Positions 1 to 10,855 of a stretch of DNA of 45,403 nucleotides are shown piece after piece. The stretch spans positions 1 through 45,403 of the forward strand of contig JANYLN010000049.1 of NCBI GenBank assembly GCA_025357795.1, given 5' to 3'. The position numbers were made by a program, and so were the translations under genes. The notes beneath the pieces were generated by a model. That model was not told the origin of the DNA. It did not search any database and saw only the letters and a list, made by a program, of their open reading frames with translations. The DNA is from Planctomycetota bacterium (GTDB lineage Bacteria; Planctomycetota; Phycisphaerae; UBA1845; JANYLN01). Every line of letters begins with the position of its first letter. Within the stretch, counting starts at the first letter, position 1.

Positions 1-154
1 GGAACGGAACCCAGCATCGCGCGCCACACCCGCGCCGTGTCTTTGTGGCCGTTGTTGTTGTGGTCGTAGCCGTTGTCGTACCTTCTTGGCAACCGGACCA
101 CCCAGCGGCCGTCAAGTGGCGCCGGAAGTGGCGCTTTCGCCTCCGGCATCTGCA

Positions 155-249
155 CCCCGCCCAGCTCGCCCATCCAGCCCAGCTTCACGCCGCGCTCGCC
201 TGGCCCAGACCTGTTTGGTGGCGCCGTTGGTGGCAGACCCGCCGGCTCC
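155..249 (-). repeat. Dispersed ~95-nt intergenic repeat, copy A
   Basis: Reverse complement (ggagccggcgggtctgccaccaacggcgccaccaaacaggtctgggcca...gcgtgaagctgggctggatg...) matches 17196-17290; first 49 nt identical, about 6 mismatches in 95 by hand alignment. Confidence 0.93.
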
Positions 250-389
250 AGTTTCCCTTGCGGTGGCTCCCCGTTTCACCCGATCCCCAGCGACCCCAAA
301 CCCGCATCCGCTTGCCCCCCGGCGCAACACTCAGCACACCCCTCGTCATAGATAAGGGATGGCCGCTATCCAATAACAGTTAAGTGTAG

Positions 390-1034
390 TTATCCCAGTA
401 CCTTGGCTCGGACGTAGTCGATCACCTCGGTGCAAGCGCGATTCGCCTCGGTCTGCTGGTGGGCAACCTCTTCGCGGATGCGGACTTGCTCCCCGGCCGC
501 CAGGTCCGGCGAGCTGAGGTTGGCGTAGACGGTCCACGCAGCTGCCTCAGCCGCCGCAAGGGTCATGTGCGCGGCCCCCGCCAGGTCCGTCCACAGGTAC
601 CGGCTGGACAGTGGGGCCAACGCAGCCATATCCCGCAGACACGCGGCGCACGTCGCCAGGATCTGGCTCGGAATCGCCAGCGCAGCCGTCAGGGCCAACA
701 CCTTCTGCTCCGCCGAGGCAGGGTCGTTCGCTTCGAGACGGGAGGCCTTCCGCCAAAGATCGTAAGCTGCGATGTCTTCAGCAATTAGCCCCGCCAGCAA
801 CTTCGCCCCACGCTCCAGCCGGCTCATCGCATGCACGATCGGCTCCGACCCGCTCCCTTGCTTTTGGGCTCGCTTCAGAGCGAAGGTGGCGACCATATGC
901 CCAAGGTTCACACCGATCGAGCCGGTCAACGCCGCCGCGCTGCCGCCCCCCGGCATGGACGAGTTGCTCCCCAGGTCAGCCAGGAACTGCTGCATCGGTA
1001 ACGAGAGGTAGTCCTTCTCCGTTGCATCGCTCAT
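390..1034 (-). CDS. Formiminotransferase-cyclodeaminase (FTCD_C / cyclodeaminase domain) family protein
   Basis: ORF 390..1100; start refined to MSDATEKDYLSLPMQQFLADLGSNSSMPGGGSAAALTGSIGVNLGHMVATF, typical of FTCD C-terminal cyclodeaminase domain proteins. Confidence 0.85.
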   Translation of the reverse strand: MSDATEKDYLSLPMQQFLADLGSNSSMPGGGSAAALTGSIGVNLGHMVATFALKRAQKQGSGSEPIVHAMSRLERGAKLLAGLIAEDIAAYDLWRKASRLEANDPASAEQKVLALTAALAIPSQILATCAACLRDMAALAPLSSRYLWTDLAGAAHMTLAAAEAAAWTVYANLSSPDLAAGEQVRIREEVAHQQTEANRACTEVIDYVRAKVLG

Positions 1035-1103
1035 GTGTGGGTTCCGTTGTCTAAAAAAGTGTAAGGACCGGCCGGGCCACGATTTACCGCGCCTGGCCAA
1101 ATT

Positions 1104-3950
1104 CTATCGCCCAGCGCCCGGCGTTGCCTCCCTGGCCGGCTGGGTTTGCGCAGGTTGCGTCTGGGCGGATTCGATAACTGCCGTGTAGCCCTTGACTTGC
1201 ACCGCCTTGGGGTCGGGGGTGATCACGACGATCACCGGATTGGCCAGGAATTTCCGCCCGACTCGCTGCACGTCATCCATCTGGATCGACTCCATGACCT
1301 CGGGCAACTTATCGGAGAAGGCATATCCCAATCCATAAAGCTCGTCCAGAGCAGCCATTGCCGCTCGCTCGCTGTTGGTCTGCCGATCCAGGAGCTGGGT
1401 CGTCAGGATGACCCCCTTGGCCCGCTCAAGTTCCTCCGGGTCGAACTTGCCTTCCTGGGCCTTGGTCATCAGGTCCAGCACGATCGAGATCACCTTGCTC
1501 ACCTGCTCGGGCTGTGTGCCGGCGTAAACCGGGAAGAAGCCACCAGTTAGGCCCGTCCAGTTGATGCCGTGGACCTCGTAGACATACTTGCTCGTGCCCC
1601 CACGAAGCGCTTCGTGCAGCCAACCCGACGGCATCTGGTAGCCCGAGACGATAGTGTCGAGCGTGGTCATCGCCCAGCGGTCTTTCACTTCCGCGTAACC
1701 TACGGACGGGTAAGCAATTGCCACGCCGGCGACCTGGCGGTCCGGGGACTTGGCCTTGATGAACAGCTTGTCAGGATTGGCGTTGCCGGCGACGGAAAGC
1801 CCTGCATCCAGTCCCCCCGGACGACCCGGAACGAGTCGGCCAAAGAGCTGACGCACCTCTTTTTCGACCGCGGCATCATCAATATCGCCGAAAATCGCGA
1901 GGATCGACCCCGCCCCGGTCACGCTGCGAGCGTGCCACTGGCGAAGATCGTCCGAGGTAAGTCTGGTGACAGAGCTGATCTGGCCTATCGGGTCCATCGA
2001 GTAAGGGTGCTGGCCAAAGTACTTACGGCGGACGTACTGGAGCAGCTCGCTCCGCCAATTCTCATCCATTGCACGGATCTGGTCCAGGATGGGCTGGCGG
2101 ACCTCCTCAACGGCCTCAGGTTTCAAGGCCGGATCGAGCACGACCTCAGCGAAGACGGGCAGGGCATCAGCGAGGTTCTCAGAGAGGACTTCAGCCTTAT
2201 AGAAAAAGGTATTGGAGCCCGCCCCGGTCTCGACAGCCGCCCCGATCGAATCGAAGAAGTCCGCGATCTGCTCGCCCGTGCGGGTCTTGGTGCCGCGGAG
2301 GCTCGCCTCGGCCATAAGGTTAGTGATGCCATTGTTTTGCGGCGTTTCGGCGAGCACCCCGCCCAAGGCGTAGAACTGGATCGAAACGGTGGGCGTGGCC
2401 GGATTCTTCTGCAGCAGAACGCGCAGACCGTTGTCGAGTTTTATCATCCGAATCTCACCAGGCTGGCCGAGCGCCTTGGCGGCGGTGGCTTGTTCCCACT
2501 GGGTGAGGTCGGCTTGGCGGGGAGCGACCAGGACGCTGACGAGGTTATCGGACCGCAGGTACTTGTGGGCAACTCGCTGGATATCTTCGGCCGAGACCTT
2601 CTGGATCTGTTCGACGTAGCTGGCGGAGAAATGCGGGTCGCCTGTGGACATCAAATCGGTCGCGAGCATCGCACCAAGGGTATCGACCTTTTGGAGGCTC
2701 TGGACGTACTCGGCGACCTTCTGGCGCTTCGCCTTGGCGAGTTCCTCCTTGCTGGCCGGCTCGTTGGCGAGTTTGGCGACGGCCTCGATCACGGCCTGGC
2801 GGACTTTCAGCAGGTTTGCAGGCAGGCAGCGGACCTGGACCTCAAAAACGCCGCGGGACCACTCGGGGGTCCAGCTGGCACCGCCCAGGGACAGGGCCAG
2901 GCGCTGGCGGTAGACCAGGTCACTGGTCAGCCGGGCGCTCGGGCCGGTCGTGAGGATGAAACTGGCCAGGTCGAGGGCGTAGAGGTCCGGGTCGGTCAGC
3001 CGAATCGAGGGCCAGCCCATAGTAAGGATGGCGGCGTTGAGTTCCATCTGTTTGGTCGCGCTGCGAGGCGAGACGATCTGCGGGGCCTCGGGCAGGGTCA
3101 CCAGGTTGAGGGGCCTGCGGGCGAAATCGCTGAAGTACTTGATAACACTGGTCATAGCCTGGTCCAGGTCGATGTCGCCGCAGATGCTGACGATGACGTT
3201 GTCGGGAATGTAACGGCTGCGCCAGTAGTTAACCACGTCCTGCTTGGTCAGGGCCTGGATGTTCTGCTTGTAGCCAATGACGGGGAACTGGGCGGGGTGT
3301 CCGGCGAATAGGATCTTCATTGTCAGCTGGTGGAGCTGGGTTTCGGGGTCGTCGAGGGAGCGTTCCAGTTCGCGCTGGACAACGCCCAGTTCACGCTGGA
3401 ACTCGCTGTCGGGGAAACTCGCCCGGGTGATCCAGTCGGAGAGCAGGTCGACGGCGGTATCGAGGTACTTGCCTGCGGTGTTGATGTAATAGCAGGTGTG
3501 GTCGTAGGTTGTGTATGCGTTACTGTCCCCGCCGATCTTGAGCAACAGTTCGCGGCTTTTCTCCTCGGAGCGGGTGGTGGTGCTGCCCCCCGCAAGCAGG
3601 TGCTCGAAGAGGTGGCTCAGGCCCGTGCCCAGGTAGGGGTCTTCGTAGATACTGCCGGTCCGCACGTACATACGGACGGAAACGATGGGGGCGACCTTAT
3701 ATTGCTTGAGAATCACGCGCATGCCGTTGGAGAGGACGGCGACCCGTTCGTCGGGGCGGTCGACCAGCAGGGCGTTCACGAGCAGCGCCTCGCTGGGCTG
3801 GCTGCTCGGGGGCATGAACTTCTGCAGGGAGACGGTGCCCTGCGGCTGGGAGGCGGGGGCGGCCGGCTGGGCAAACGAAGTCGCGACAACGAGCGATGAC
3901 AGAAGAGCACAGCAGACGACGACGGCAACGACGTTTTGTCTTGGCATCAC
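1104..3950 (-). CDS. M16 family (insulinase/pitrilysin-like) zinc peptidase, two tandem M16 halves, signal peptide
   Basis: 948 aa; inverted zinc motif HLFEH in GTGLSHLFEHLLAGGS; second half lacks the motif (GGVLAETPQNNGITNLMAEA); N-terminal hydrophobic signal. Confidence 0.93.
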   Translation of the reverse strand: MMPRQNVVAVVVCCALLSSLVVATSFAQPAAPASQPQGTVSLQKFMPPSSQPSEALLVNALLVDRPDERVAVLSNGMRVILKQYKVAPIVSVRMYVRTGSIYEDPYLGTGLSHLFEHLLAGGSTTTRSEEKSRELLLKIGGDSNAYTTYDHTCYYINTAGKYLDTAVDLLSDWITRASFPDSEFQRELGVVQRELERSLDDPETQLHQLTMKILFAGHPAQFPVIGYKQNIQALTKQDVVNYWRSRYIPDNVIVSICGDIDLDQAMTSVIKYFSDFARRPLNLVTLPEAPQIVSPRSATKQMELNAAILTMGWPSIRLTDPDLYALDLASFILTTGPSARLTSDLVYRQRLALSLGGASWTPEWSRGVFEVQVRCLPANLLKVRQAVIEAVAKLANEPASKEELAKAKRQKVAEYVQSLQKVDTLGAMLATDLMSTGDPHFSASYVEQIQKVSAEDIQRVAHKYLRSDNLVSVLVAPRQADLTQWEQATAAKALGQPGEIRMIKLDNGLRVLLQKNPATPTVSIQFYALGGVLAETPQNNGITNLMAEASLRGTKTRTGEQIADFFDSIGAAVETGAGSNTFFYKAEVLSENLADALPVFAEVVLDPALKPEAVEEVRQPILDQIRAMDENWRSELLQYVRRKYFGQHPYSMDPIGQISSVTRLTSDDLRQWHARSVTGAGSILAIFGDIDDAAVEKEVRQLFGRLVPGRPGGLDAGLSVAGNANPDKLFIKAKSPDRQVAGVAIAYPSVGYAEVKDRWAMTTLDTIVSGYQMPSGWLHEALRGGTSKYVYEVHGINWTGLTGGFFPVYAGTQPEQVSKVISIVLDLMTKAQEGKFDPEELERAKGVILTTQLLDRQTNSERAAMAALDELYGLGYAFSDKLPEVMESIQMDDVQRVGRKFLANPVIVVITPDPKAVQVKGYTAVIESAQTQPAQTQPAREATPGAGR

Positions 3951-4081
3951 ATCCGCTCCGATTCATGGCTGAAAATTATGACAGTTTCATGCTTGTTCTA
4001 TTGTAGGGCAGCCGACGACGGCCAAGGTCCGTATAAAAACACCGGCCATGGCATGTGGACGAGGCTGGCAGGGGCGTCGGG

Positions 4082-4555
4082 TTACTTGTTGGGTTGGCCG
4101 AGGGCGCGTTCGAGTTCCTCGAGGTAGGTCAGGGTTCGGTCGAGTTCGTTCTGCAGGTGACGCAGCCGCAGCAGCGTGCTGACCCGGCTGACCAGTTCGA
4201 CTCGCTTGATCGGCTTGACCAGGTAGTCATCCGAGCCGACCTCGACGCCGCGCTCGATGTCAGCCAGTTCGTCCAGGGCGGTGACCATGATGACCGGGAT
4301 CAGCTTGGTGGCTGGGTCGGCCTTGAGTTTCCGACAGACTTCGTAGCCGCTCATCCGGGGCATCATGATGTCCAGCAGGACCAGGTCGGGCCGATCGGCG
4401 GCAACCTTCTTGAGGGCCTCCTCGCCATCGCCGGCGGTCATGATGGTCACCTGTGGCAGGTCCTCCAGGTAGGCGTGCAGTAGCTCGACCATCTGGGGGT
4501 TGTCATCGACGATGAGCACCTTGCTGGACGGAATCGGCTTTTCCTGTTCCGACAT
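4082..4555 (-). CDS. Response regulator (single REC domain)
   Basis: VLIVDDNPQMVELL, DLVLLDIMMPRMSGYEVCRKLK, PVIMVTA, DDYLVKPIKRVEL: canonical CheY-like motifs. Confidence 0.93.
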   Translation of the reverse strand: MSEQEKPIPSSKVLIVDDNPQMVELLHAYLEDLPQVTIMTAGDGEEALKKVAADRPDLVLLDIMMPRMSGYEVCRKLKADPATKLIPVIMVTALDELADIERGVEVGSDDYLVKPIKRVELVSRVSTLLRLRHLQNELDRTLTYLEELERALGQPNK

Positions 4556-5337
4556 ATCGGGATCCTCTCGAAGGCGCAGCTGCCATCTCTCTCTATAACA
4601 GACTATGGTCGGAGCATTATAGCGATCTTCGAGGGTACGTCAGGTGGTTCAGGCAAAGAGTACACCGCCTTCCAGAACAGACCAAGGCTAGGATCAGCCT
4701 CATCAACCGGAAGCAGAGCGCGGGACTGAGCGTTGAAGAATGAGGAACGACAACCGCAGAAGGGACCGACCGCGGGATTTTTCGCTACCACATAGTGTAC
4801 CGATTTCGGGATATTAATAGGGAGATCCTGAGGCAGAAACCCCTATTTCGATCGGCGGGGCCAGATCCGGGGCGGCGTATGGTTAGGCGATGCCGCGGGA
4901 AAGGTGATCGAGGTGAGCCAAACGGGGGAGTTATAGGACGAGCGGACTAGGAGGTACCTGCGTGGTGAGGTTGTGGCCGAACGTAGGTCCGGCAAACAGC
5001 GAGGGCGTGGCAGTTGGCGGAAAAGGTTTTCCCGGCCGCTTTTTCAGGATCCCCGGCGTAGCAGTGTCGTACGGAAGCAGGAAAGGTGCGCAGTGCACGT
5101 CGCACACTTCTAACATGCCATTCATGCCATACATGAAGCACTGCTGATCCCTCAGGCCTGACTGTCAGCAACTCCAGAAGCGGTGCGGTGGGGGCGAAAT
5201 TCTTATGTGCCGAGCGAGTCAAGGGGGCTTGCGCCTCTGGCGTTCCGCTGAAGGGACATATATACTTTTCGTCTTAGCTCTGGCTGTATGTTGCCAATGT
5301 CACTACCAAAGGTTCCTTTGCGAGGGAAGTAGATCCT

Positions 5338-7956
5338 ATGAAGCGAGTACCGACGTGGATGTTCGCACTGATGGTCGTCGGCGTGCTGGGGGCCGCGACC
5401 TGTATGGCGCAGGTTCCAACCCCGGATTCCGCCTCCATCAGCGCAACGACAGGTGTAGCGGTGGCTAATGGCGGCCACAGGACGATCGAGTTGTGGCAGC
5501 CGTTGATCGGCGAGAAGTTCAACATTGGCGAGAAGATCGCCTTGTGTGTGAACGTGCTGATCGCCATCGCGGGCCTGATCTATGCCTTGATGCTGGTCGG
5601 GCAGATCAAGGGCGCGGATCAGGGCACAAAGAAGATGCAGGAGATTGCCCAGGCGGTCCGGGAAGGGGCGAATGCCTACCTCGGCCGGCAGTTCCGGGTG
5701 GTCGGTGTGCTGATCGTGATCGTCACGATCGCCCTGTACTATGCCGCGAAGGCCTCGGGCGCGGAATCGGTGATTTCGTACGGCCGCGCGGTTGCGTTCC
5801 TGGCTGGCTCGATTTTCTCGGCGACGGTGGGCTTTGTGGGCATGCGGCTGGCGACCACCGGCAACCTCCGCGTGGCGGCTGCGGCCCGCACGAGCTTCGG
5901 CAACGCCCTGCAGCTGGGCTATCGCACCGGCACGATCACGGGCATGTTGACGGATGGCTTGGGCCTGCTGGGCGGTTCGATCATCTTCCTGATTTACGGC
6001 GAGCACGCGTACGAGGCCCTGCTGGGCTTTGGCTTCGGCGGCACGTTGCTGGCGCTGTTCATGCGAGTCGGCGGCGGCATTTACACCAAGGCCGCGGACG
6101 TTGGCGCGGACTTGGTCGGCAAGGTTGAGGCCGGCATTCCTGAGGACGATCCTCGCAATGCCGCGACGATCGCCGACAACGTCGGTGACAACGTCGGCGA
6201 CTGCGCCGGTATGGCCGCTGACATTTTCGAGTCGTACGAAGTGACGATGGTGGCGGCGATGATTCTAGGTATCGCCTCGTTCGGTCACAAGGGCGTGATC
6301 TTCCCGCTGCTGGTCCGTGCGATCGGTGTGATTGCCTCGATCATCAGTACGTACAGCGTCCGCGCGGGCGACAAGGGCTCGGTTTCCGAGGCTATGAAGA
6401 GCGTCAACAGGGGCTTCGTGATCGGTTCGGCCCTGAGCATCCTGGGCTTCCTGGCCCTGGGCGTGGTGTACCTGCACTTCTCGCCGGCATATCTGCTGGC
6501 CTACCCGCAGGCAGCGGCGGGCTTCCCGGGGCATGACCCGGCCAATCTGCCGGCCTGGCAGAACCTGGGCGGCATGTTCGGAGCGGGGCTGGACATGCGG
6601 CCGGCCTGGACGTGCCTGATCGGTATCTTGCTGGCGGTTTGCCTGAACAAGGTGACCGAGTACTTCACGGGCACCGAGTACAGCCCGGTCAAGAGCTTGG
6701 CGAAGAGCTGCCAGACGGGCCATGCAACCAACATCATCCAGGGCTTCGCGGTCGGCTATGAGTCCACCGTGGCGGCCGTGCTGGTGATTGCTGCGGCGAT
6801 CCTGGCGTCGGTGGTGATCTACGCCGGCACGAACGCGACGTTCGTGGCCTTTGGCGTGGCGATGTGCGGCATCGGCATGCTGACGCTGACGGGCAACACC
6901 ATTTCGATGGACGTGTTCGGCCCGGTGGCGGACAACGCCAATGGCATCGGCGAGATGGGCTACGACAGGGCGGAGATGGGCGAGGTGCAGTACAAGAATG
7001 CTCGCCAGATCCTGTCTGACCTGGATGCGGTGGGCAACACCACCAAGGCCATCACCAAGGGTATCGCTATCGGCTCGGCGGTCATTGCGGCTGTCTCGCT
7101 GTTCAACTCATTCATTGTGTCGGTCGGCTCGGGCGGCCAGGGCGAAAGCGCCCTGATCGCTGAGGAAACGTACAGCAAGGTGGCGTCGATGCTGACGATC
7201 AGCGATCCGCGGCTGTTCATCGGTATGCTGATCGGCGGCGCGGTGCCGTTCCTGTTCAGTTCGATGACGATTCGCGCGGTCGGTCGCGCGGCGTTCCTGA
7301 TCGTCAAGGAAGTTCGCATCCAGTTCCGTGACAAGGCGATCTGGGAAGGCACCAAGAAGCCCAACTATGGCCGCGTGGTGGACATCTGCACGGCGGCGGC
7401 CCAGAAGGAACTCATCGGGCCGGGACTGTTGGCCCTGCTGGCGCCGGTGCTGGTCGGCTTTACCCTGGGTGTGGTTCCGTTGGCCGGCTTCCTGGGCGGT
7501 ATGATCGTAACGGGCCAGTTGCTGGCGGTCTTCATGGCCAATGCCGGCGGCGCGTGGGACAACGCCAAGAAGATGATCGAAGACGAGCCGAAGGACATGG
7601 TTGCCAATACGGGCAAGGGCAGCGAGAAGCATAAGGCTGCCGTGACCGGCGATACGGTCGGCGATCCGCTGAAGGACACGGCCGGCCCGGCCATCAACCC
7701 GCTGATCAAGGTCATGAACATGGTCAGCTTGCTGATCGTTGCTCTGATCCTGCCGTACGACAAGGTCATGGTCGAGGCCCTGCAGAAGCTGGGCGTGAAC
7801 GTGACGTTCAAGCCGATGGACAAGATGTTCTGGATCATCGTCACGGTTTGCGTGGTGGGCCTGGTGTGGGCTCAGTGGCAGTCCAAGCGTGAGAGCAAAG
7901 AGCTGATGGAGATAGAACAGGAAGTCGCCAAGGCCGAGACCGTCGGCGCCAAGTAG
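5338..7956 (+). CDS. hppA: Membrane-bound proton-translocating pyrophosphatase (H+-PPase)
   Basis: DNVGDNVGDCAGMAADIFESYEVT, GNTTKAITKGIAIGSA, GGAWDNAKKMIE, GDTVGDPLKDTAGPAINPLIKVMN motifs; many TM segments. Confidence 0.97.
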   Translation: MKRVPTWMFALMVVGVLGAATCMAQVPTPDSASISATTGVAVANGGHRTIELWQPLIGEKFNIGEKIALCVNVLIAIAGLIYALMLVGQIKGADQGTKKMQEIAQAVREGANAYLGRQFRVVGVLIVIVTIALYYAAKASGAESVISYGRAVAFLAGSIFSATVGFVGMRLATTGNLRVAAAARTSFGNALQLGYRTGTITGMLTDGLGLLGGSIIFLIYGEHAYEALLGFGFGGTLLALFMRVGGGIYTKAADVGADLVGKVEAGIPEDDPRNAATIADNVGDNVGDCAGMAADIFESYEVTMVAAMILGIASFGHKGVIFPLLVRAIGVIASIISTYSVRAGDKGSVSEAMKSVNRGFVIGSALSILGFLALGVVYLHFSPAYLLAYPQAAAGFPGHDPANLPAWQNLGGMFGAGLDMRPAWTCLIGILLAVCLNKVTEYFTGTEYSPVKSLAKSCQTGHATNIIQGFAVGYESTVAAVLVIAAAILASVVIYAGTNATFVAFGVAMCGIGMLTLTGNTISMDVFGPVADNANGIGEMGYDRAEMGEVQYKNARQILSDLDAVGNTTKAITKGIAIGSAVIAAVSLFNSFIVSVGSGGQGESALIAEETYSKVASMLTISDPRLFIGMLIGGAVPFLFSSMTIRAVGRAAFLIVKEVRIQFRDKAIWEGTKKPNYGRVVDICTAAAQKELIGPGLLALLAPVLVGFTLGVVPLAGFLGGMIVTGQLLAVFMANAGGAWDNAKKMIEDEPKDMVANTGKGSEKHKAAVTGDTVGDPLKDTAGPAINPLIKVMNMVSLLIVALILPYDKVMVEALQKLGVNVTFKPMDKMFWIIVTVCVVGLVWAQWQSKRESKELMEIEQEVAKAETVGAK

Positions 7957-7993
7957 GAACGGCAAGAGATTGCCGGACTCACTGAAAAAGACC

Positions 7994-8030
7994 AAAGGGC
8001 TCGTCTGTCGAAAGGCAGACGAGCCCTTTT
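7994..8030 (+). terminator. Rho-independent terminator downstream of hppA
   Basis: 14-bp perfect stem AAAGGGCTCGTCTG / CAGACGAGCCCTTT followed by T-rich tract. Confidence 0.88.
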
Positions 8031-8439
8031 CCTTTGGGGCAGCGCTGGTCGTTGGTTGTTACGGACGCGGATGCACGCGGACAATAACCACCACGGCCAC
8101 AGCAGCAGAAAACACGGCGCCCTTGGATTGCGCTGGAGGACAAGCCGGTAAAGCCGGGACTCAGAACGCTGGCGCCGAGGGGGCAATCTTTCCGAGTGGG
8201 TGAAGGGCCTCACCTATGGTGTTTCCGGGAGCCTGGTTGGTTATCGGACGCCGGAGCGTTCGTGGGCTCAGCCGGCGGGAATCGGGCCGTCGCGGCCAAG
8301 TGTGGCGGGGCGGCAAGTGTTTGGGTTGCCGGCTTTGATTTACGGGCGGGTTTCGAGCATACTATAACGTCGGCTTGGTTCTGCGGTTGACGGTATCGCG
8401 GCAAGACGTGCTCGTCCTTCGATTCCGATGCCCGTGGGG

Positions 8440-8468
8440 TTGACTTGGCCGCTGGTGGCGGCTACCTT
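8440..8468 (+). promoter_or_regulatory. Putative sigma70-type promoter upstream of rpmF-plsX-fab cluster
   Basis: TTGACT - 17 nt - TACCTT. Confidence 0.4.
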
Positions 8469-8606
8469 CTTCGGCTTACACTGCGCGGTAGCTGTTGATA
8501 CAGTGTGCTTTCCGACACGTCGACGGCCTGGAAACCGAGGTTGTTTCCACCCGTGCTAAAGAATGGTGACTGTTAGGGTTACGTTTTTCTTCCATAGAGG
8601 TGATCG

Positions 8607-8789
8607 ATGTTACCGCAATTTAAGACCAGCCGGTCCCGCAAGCGTCTGCGTCGTTCGCACCACGCGCTGAAGCCGACGAATGTCGCGTTCTGCGCAAAGT
8701 GCAGCCAGCCGAAATTACCCCATGCCGCCTGTGACAACTGCGGCTACGTGAACGCCAAGGTGGCGATCCCGGTCAAGGAAGAGGAGTAG
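8607..8789 (+). CDS. rpmF: 50S ribosomal protein L32
   Basis: MLPQFKTSRSRKRLRRSHHALKP...CAKCSQPKLPHAACDNCGYVNAKV; upstream of plsX as in many bacteria. Confidence 0.94.
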   Translation: MLPQFKTSRSRKRLRRSHHALKPTNVAFCAKCSQPKLPHAACDNCGYVNAKVAIPVKEEE

Positions 8790-8796
8790 GACTCAC

Positions 8797-9810
8797 ATGC
8801 GCATCGCAGTGGATGCGATGGGCGGTGACCATGCGCCTCGCGAGATCGTTCGCGGCGCGGCCGAGGGGCTCTCATTCCTCGGTCCGCAGGACGAGCTGGT
8901 CCTGATCGGGGATGTCAAGGTTATCGAGGCCGAGTTGGCTGCGGTCAACGGTCACTCCAACCGGATCGTTATCGAGCCGGCGAGCCAGGTCATTGGCATG
9001 GACGAAGAGCCGGTCGAGGCCCTGCGCAAGAAGAGAGACAGCAGCATCGTCAAGATGGTCGCGCTGCATGCGGCCAGGAAGGTCGATGCGGTCATCAGCG
9101 CGGGCAACACGGGGGCATGCGCGGCGGCGGCGCAGCTGGGTCTGCGGACGATTCCCGGCGTGAGCCGGGCGGGCATCGCGATCGTGCTGCCGACGTTTGC
9201 GGGTGTGTCCGTGGTGTGCGACGTGGGTGCCAATGTTTCGCCCAAGCCCCATCACCTGTACCAGTACGCGCTGATGGGGTCGGTCTACGCCAAGGCGGTC
9301 CTGGGGCTGGATCCCAAGGTGGGCCTTTTGAGCGTCGGCGAAGAGGACGAGAAGGGCAACACCCTGGTCCACAAGGCGCGAGAGCTGATCAAGGCGGATC
9401 CGTTCCTGCACTATGCCCGCAATGTCGAAGGACGCGACCTGATCTACGGCAACTGTGCCAACGTGGTCATCTGCGACGGCTTCGTGGGCAACGTGGCGTT
9501 GAAGATCATCGAAGGCCTGGTCGAAGGGATCATCGCCAACGTCAGCAAGTCGGTGGCCGGGGCGGTGCCCGAGGTGGCCGAGAAGATCAATGCCGCCCTC
9601 AAGAGCGTCTTCAGCAAGCTGGACTACAGCGAGTATGGCGGCGCACCGCTGCTGGGGGTCGATGGGGTGATGATGATCTGCCACGGCCGCAGCGATCATC
9701 GCGCAATTGCCAACGCCGTGCGATCGGCCGGGGAGTTCGTCAAGGCGGGCGTGAACAAGGTCATTGCAGGCCACTTGGCCAAAGGGGTTGGCGTTGTTGG
9801 ACAAGATTGA
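8797..9810 (+). CDS. plsX: Phosphate acyltransferase PlsX
   Basis: MRIAVDAMGGDHAPREIVRGA; ISAGNTGACAAAAQLGLRTIPGVSRAGI; NVVICDGFVGNVALKIIEG. Confidence 0.96.
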   Translation: MRIAVDAMGGDHAPREIVRGAAEGLSFLGPQDELVLIGDVKVIEAELAAVNGHSNRIVIEPASQVIGMDEEPVEALRKKRDSSIVKMVALHAARKVDAVISAGNTGACAAAAQLGLRTIPGVSRAGIAIVLPTFAGVSVVCDVGANVSPKPHHLYQYALMGSVYAKAVLGLDPKVGLLSVGEEDEKGNTLVHKARELIKADPFLHYARNVEGRDLIYGNCANVVICDGFVGNVALKIIEGLVEGIIANVSKSVAGAVPEVAEKINAALKSVFSKLDYSEYGGAPLLGVDGVMMICHGRSDHRAIANAVRSAGEFVKAGVNKVIAGHLAKGVGVVGQD

Positions 9811-10798
9811 GCGCCTGCCCGTGAGACTGCTGGGCACCGGCCATGCAGTTCCCTCCCGGGTGATGACCAATAACGATTTTGCGAAGTATCTGGATACGTC
9901 GGACGATTGGATCGTTGAGCGGACGGGGATCCGGGAGCGACGCATCGCCACGGATGGCGAGACGACGGCGCCGCTGGCGACGTCGGCCGGCCGGGCCGCT
10001 CTGGTCGAGGCCGGCATCGATCCCAAAGAGGTGGACTTGGTCATCTGCGGCACGGTCACGCCGGAGGTTCCGTTTCCGGCGACCGCGTGCTTCGTGCATC
10101 GCGATCTGGGTTGTGTGAACGCGGCGGCATTCGATATTTCCGCGGCCTGCAGCGGGTTTCTCTACTCGCTGATCACGGGCTCGAAGTTCCTGCAGGGCGG
10201 GACCTGGAAGACGGCCCTGATCATCGGCGTGGACTGCATGAGCCGCGTCAGCGACTACCAGGATCGCGGCAGCTGCATTCTCTTCGGAGACGGCGCGGGG
10301 GCCGTGCTGATTCGGCGGGCGAGTCTCTCCGACGGCAAGGGCATCCTGCATCACCGAATGTACGCCGACGGCAAGGGTGTGGAGATGCTGTATGTGCCGG
10401 CCGGTGGCACGCGTCGGCCCGCCAACGAGCAGACGGTCGCGGCTCGTGAGCACTACCTGCGGATGAATGGGCGGGAGATCTACAAGTTCGCCGTCAGCCG
10501 GATGCAGGAGATCATCGAGCAGACGCTCTGCGAGGCGGGTGTGCGGCCCGAGCAGGTGGATATGGTCATTCCGCACCAGTCGAACCTGCGGATCATCGAG
10601 TCGGCCCGGCAGAGGATCGGGTGGCCGAAAGAGAAGATGCTGATCAACATCGAACGGTACGGCAACACCTCGGCGGGCTCGATCGGCATCGGGCTGGACG
10701 AGTGCCGCAAGGACGGCCGAGTGAAAGAGGGCAGCCTGATCCTGCTGGTGGCCTTTGGTGCGGGGCTCACCTGGGCGTCGGCCCTGTGGCAGCTGTAG
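9764..10798 (+). CDS. fabH: Beta-ketoacyl-ACP synthase III (start uncertain; could be an internal TTG/GTG near 9796-9820)
   Basis: LLGTGHAVPSRVMTNNDFAKYLDTSDDWIVERTGIRERRIA; DISAACSGFLYSL; GNTSAGSIGIGLDE. Confidence 0.95.
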   Translation: MQATWPKGLALLDKIERLPVRLLGTGHAVPSRVMTNNDFAKYLDTSDDWIVERTGIRERRIATDGETTAPLATSAGRAALVEAGIDPKEVDLVICGTVTPEVPFPATACFVHRDLGCVNAAAFDISAACSGFLYSLITGSKFLQGGTWKTALIIGVDCMSRVSDYQDRGSCILFGDGAGAVLIRRASLSDGKGILHHRMYADGKGVEMLYVPAGGTRRPANEQTVAAREHYLRMNGREIYKFAVSRMQEIIEQTLCEAGVRPEQVDMVIPHQSNLRIIESARQRIGWPKEKMLINIERYGNTSAGSIGIGLDECRKDGRVKEGSLILLVAFGAGLTWASALWQL

Positions 10799-10855
10799 AA
10801 GGCTGGATTCCTCGTTTTTTCTTATCGTGTTCGCGAACGGCAATGGTGAGTAGGC

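Noticed and set aside
45-383. 112-aa ORF MAVVVVVVAVVVPSWQ...
   Set aside because: Lies in the intergenic repeat region; the poly-Val start is the CAA/GTT-rich tract and the rest is repeat copy A read through.
1569-3311. 580-aa plus-strand ORF
   Set aside because: Antisense shadow of the M16 peptidase gene; composition (Gly/Leu/Asp/Val/Arg-rich) is typical of GC-rich reverse frames and no family motif is seen.
4560-5337. Possible ncRNA (RNase P, SRP, 6S) in the 780-nt gap upstream of hppA
   Set aside because: No conserved RNase P, SRP or tmRNA sequence blocks recognised by eye; would need Rfam scanning.
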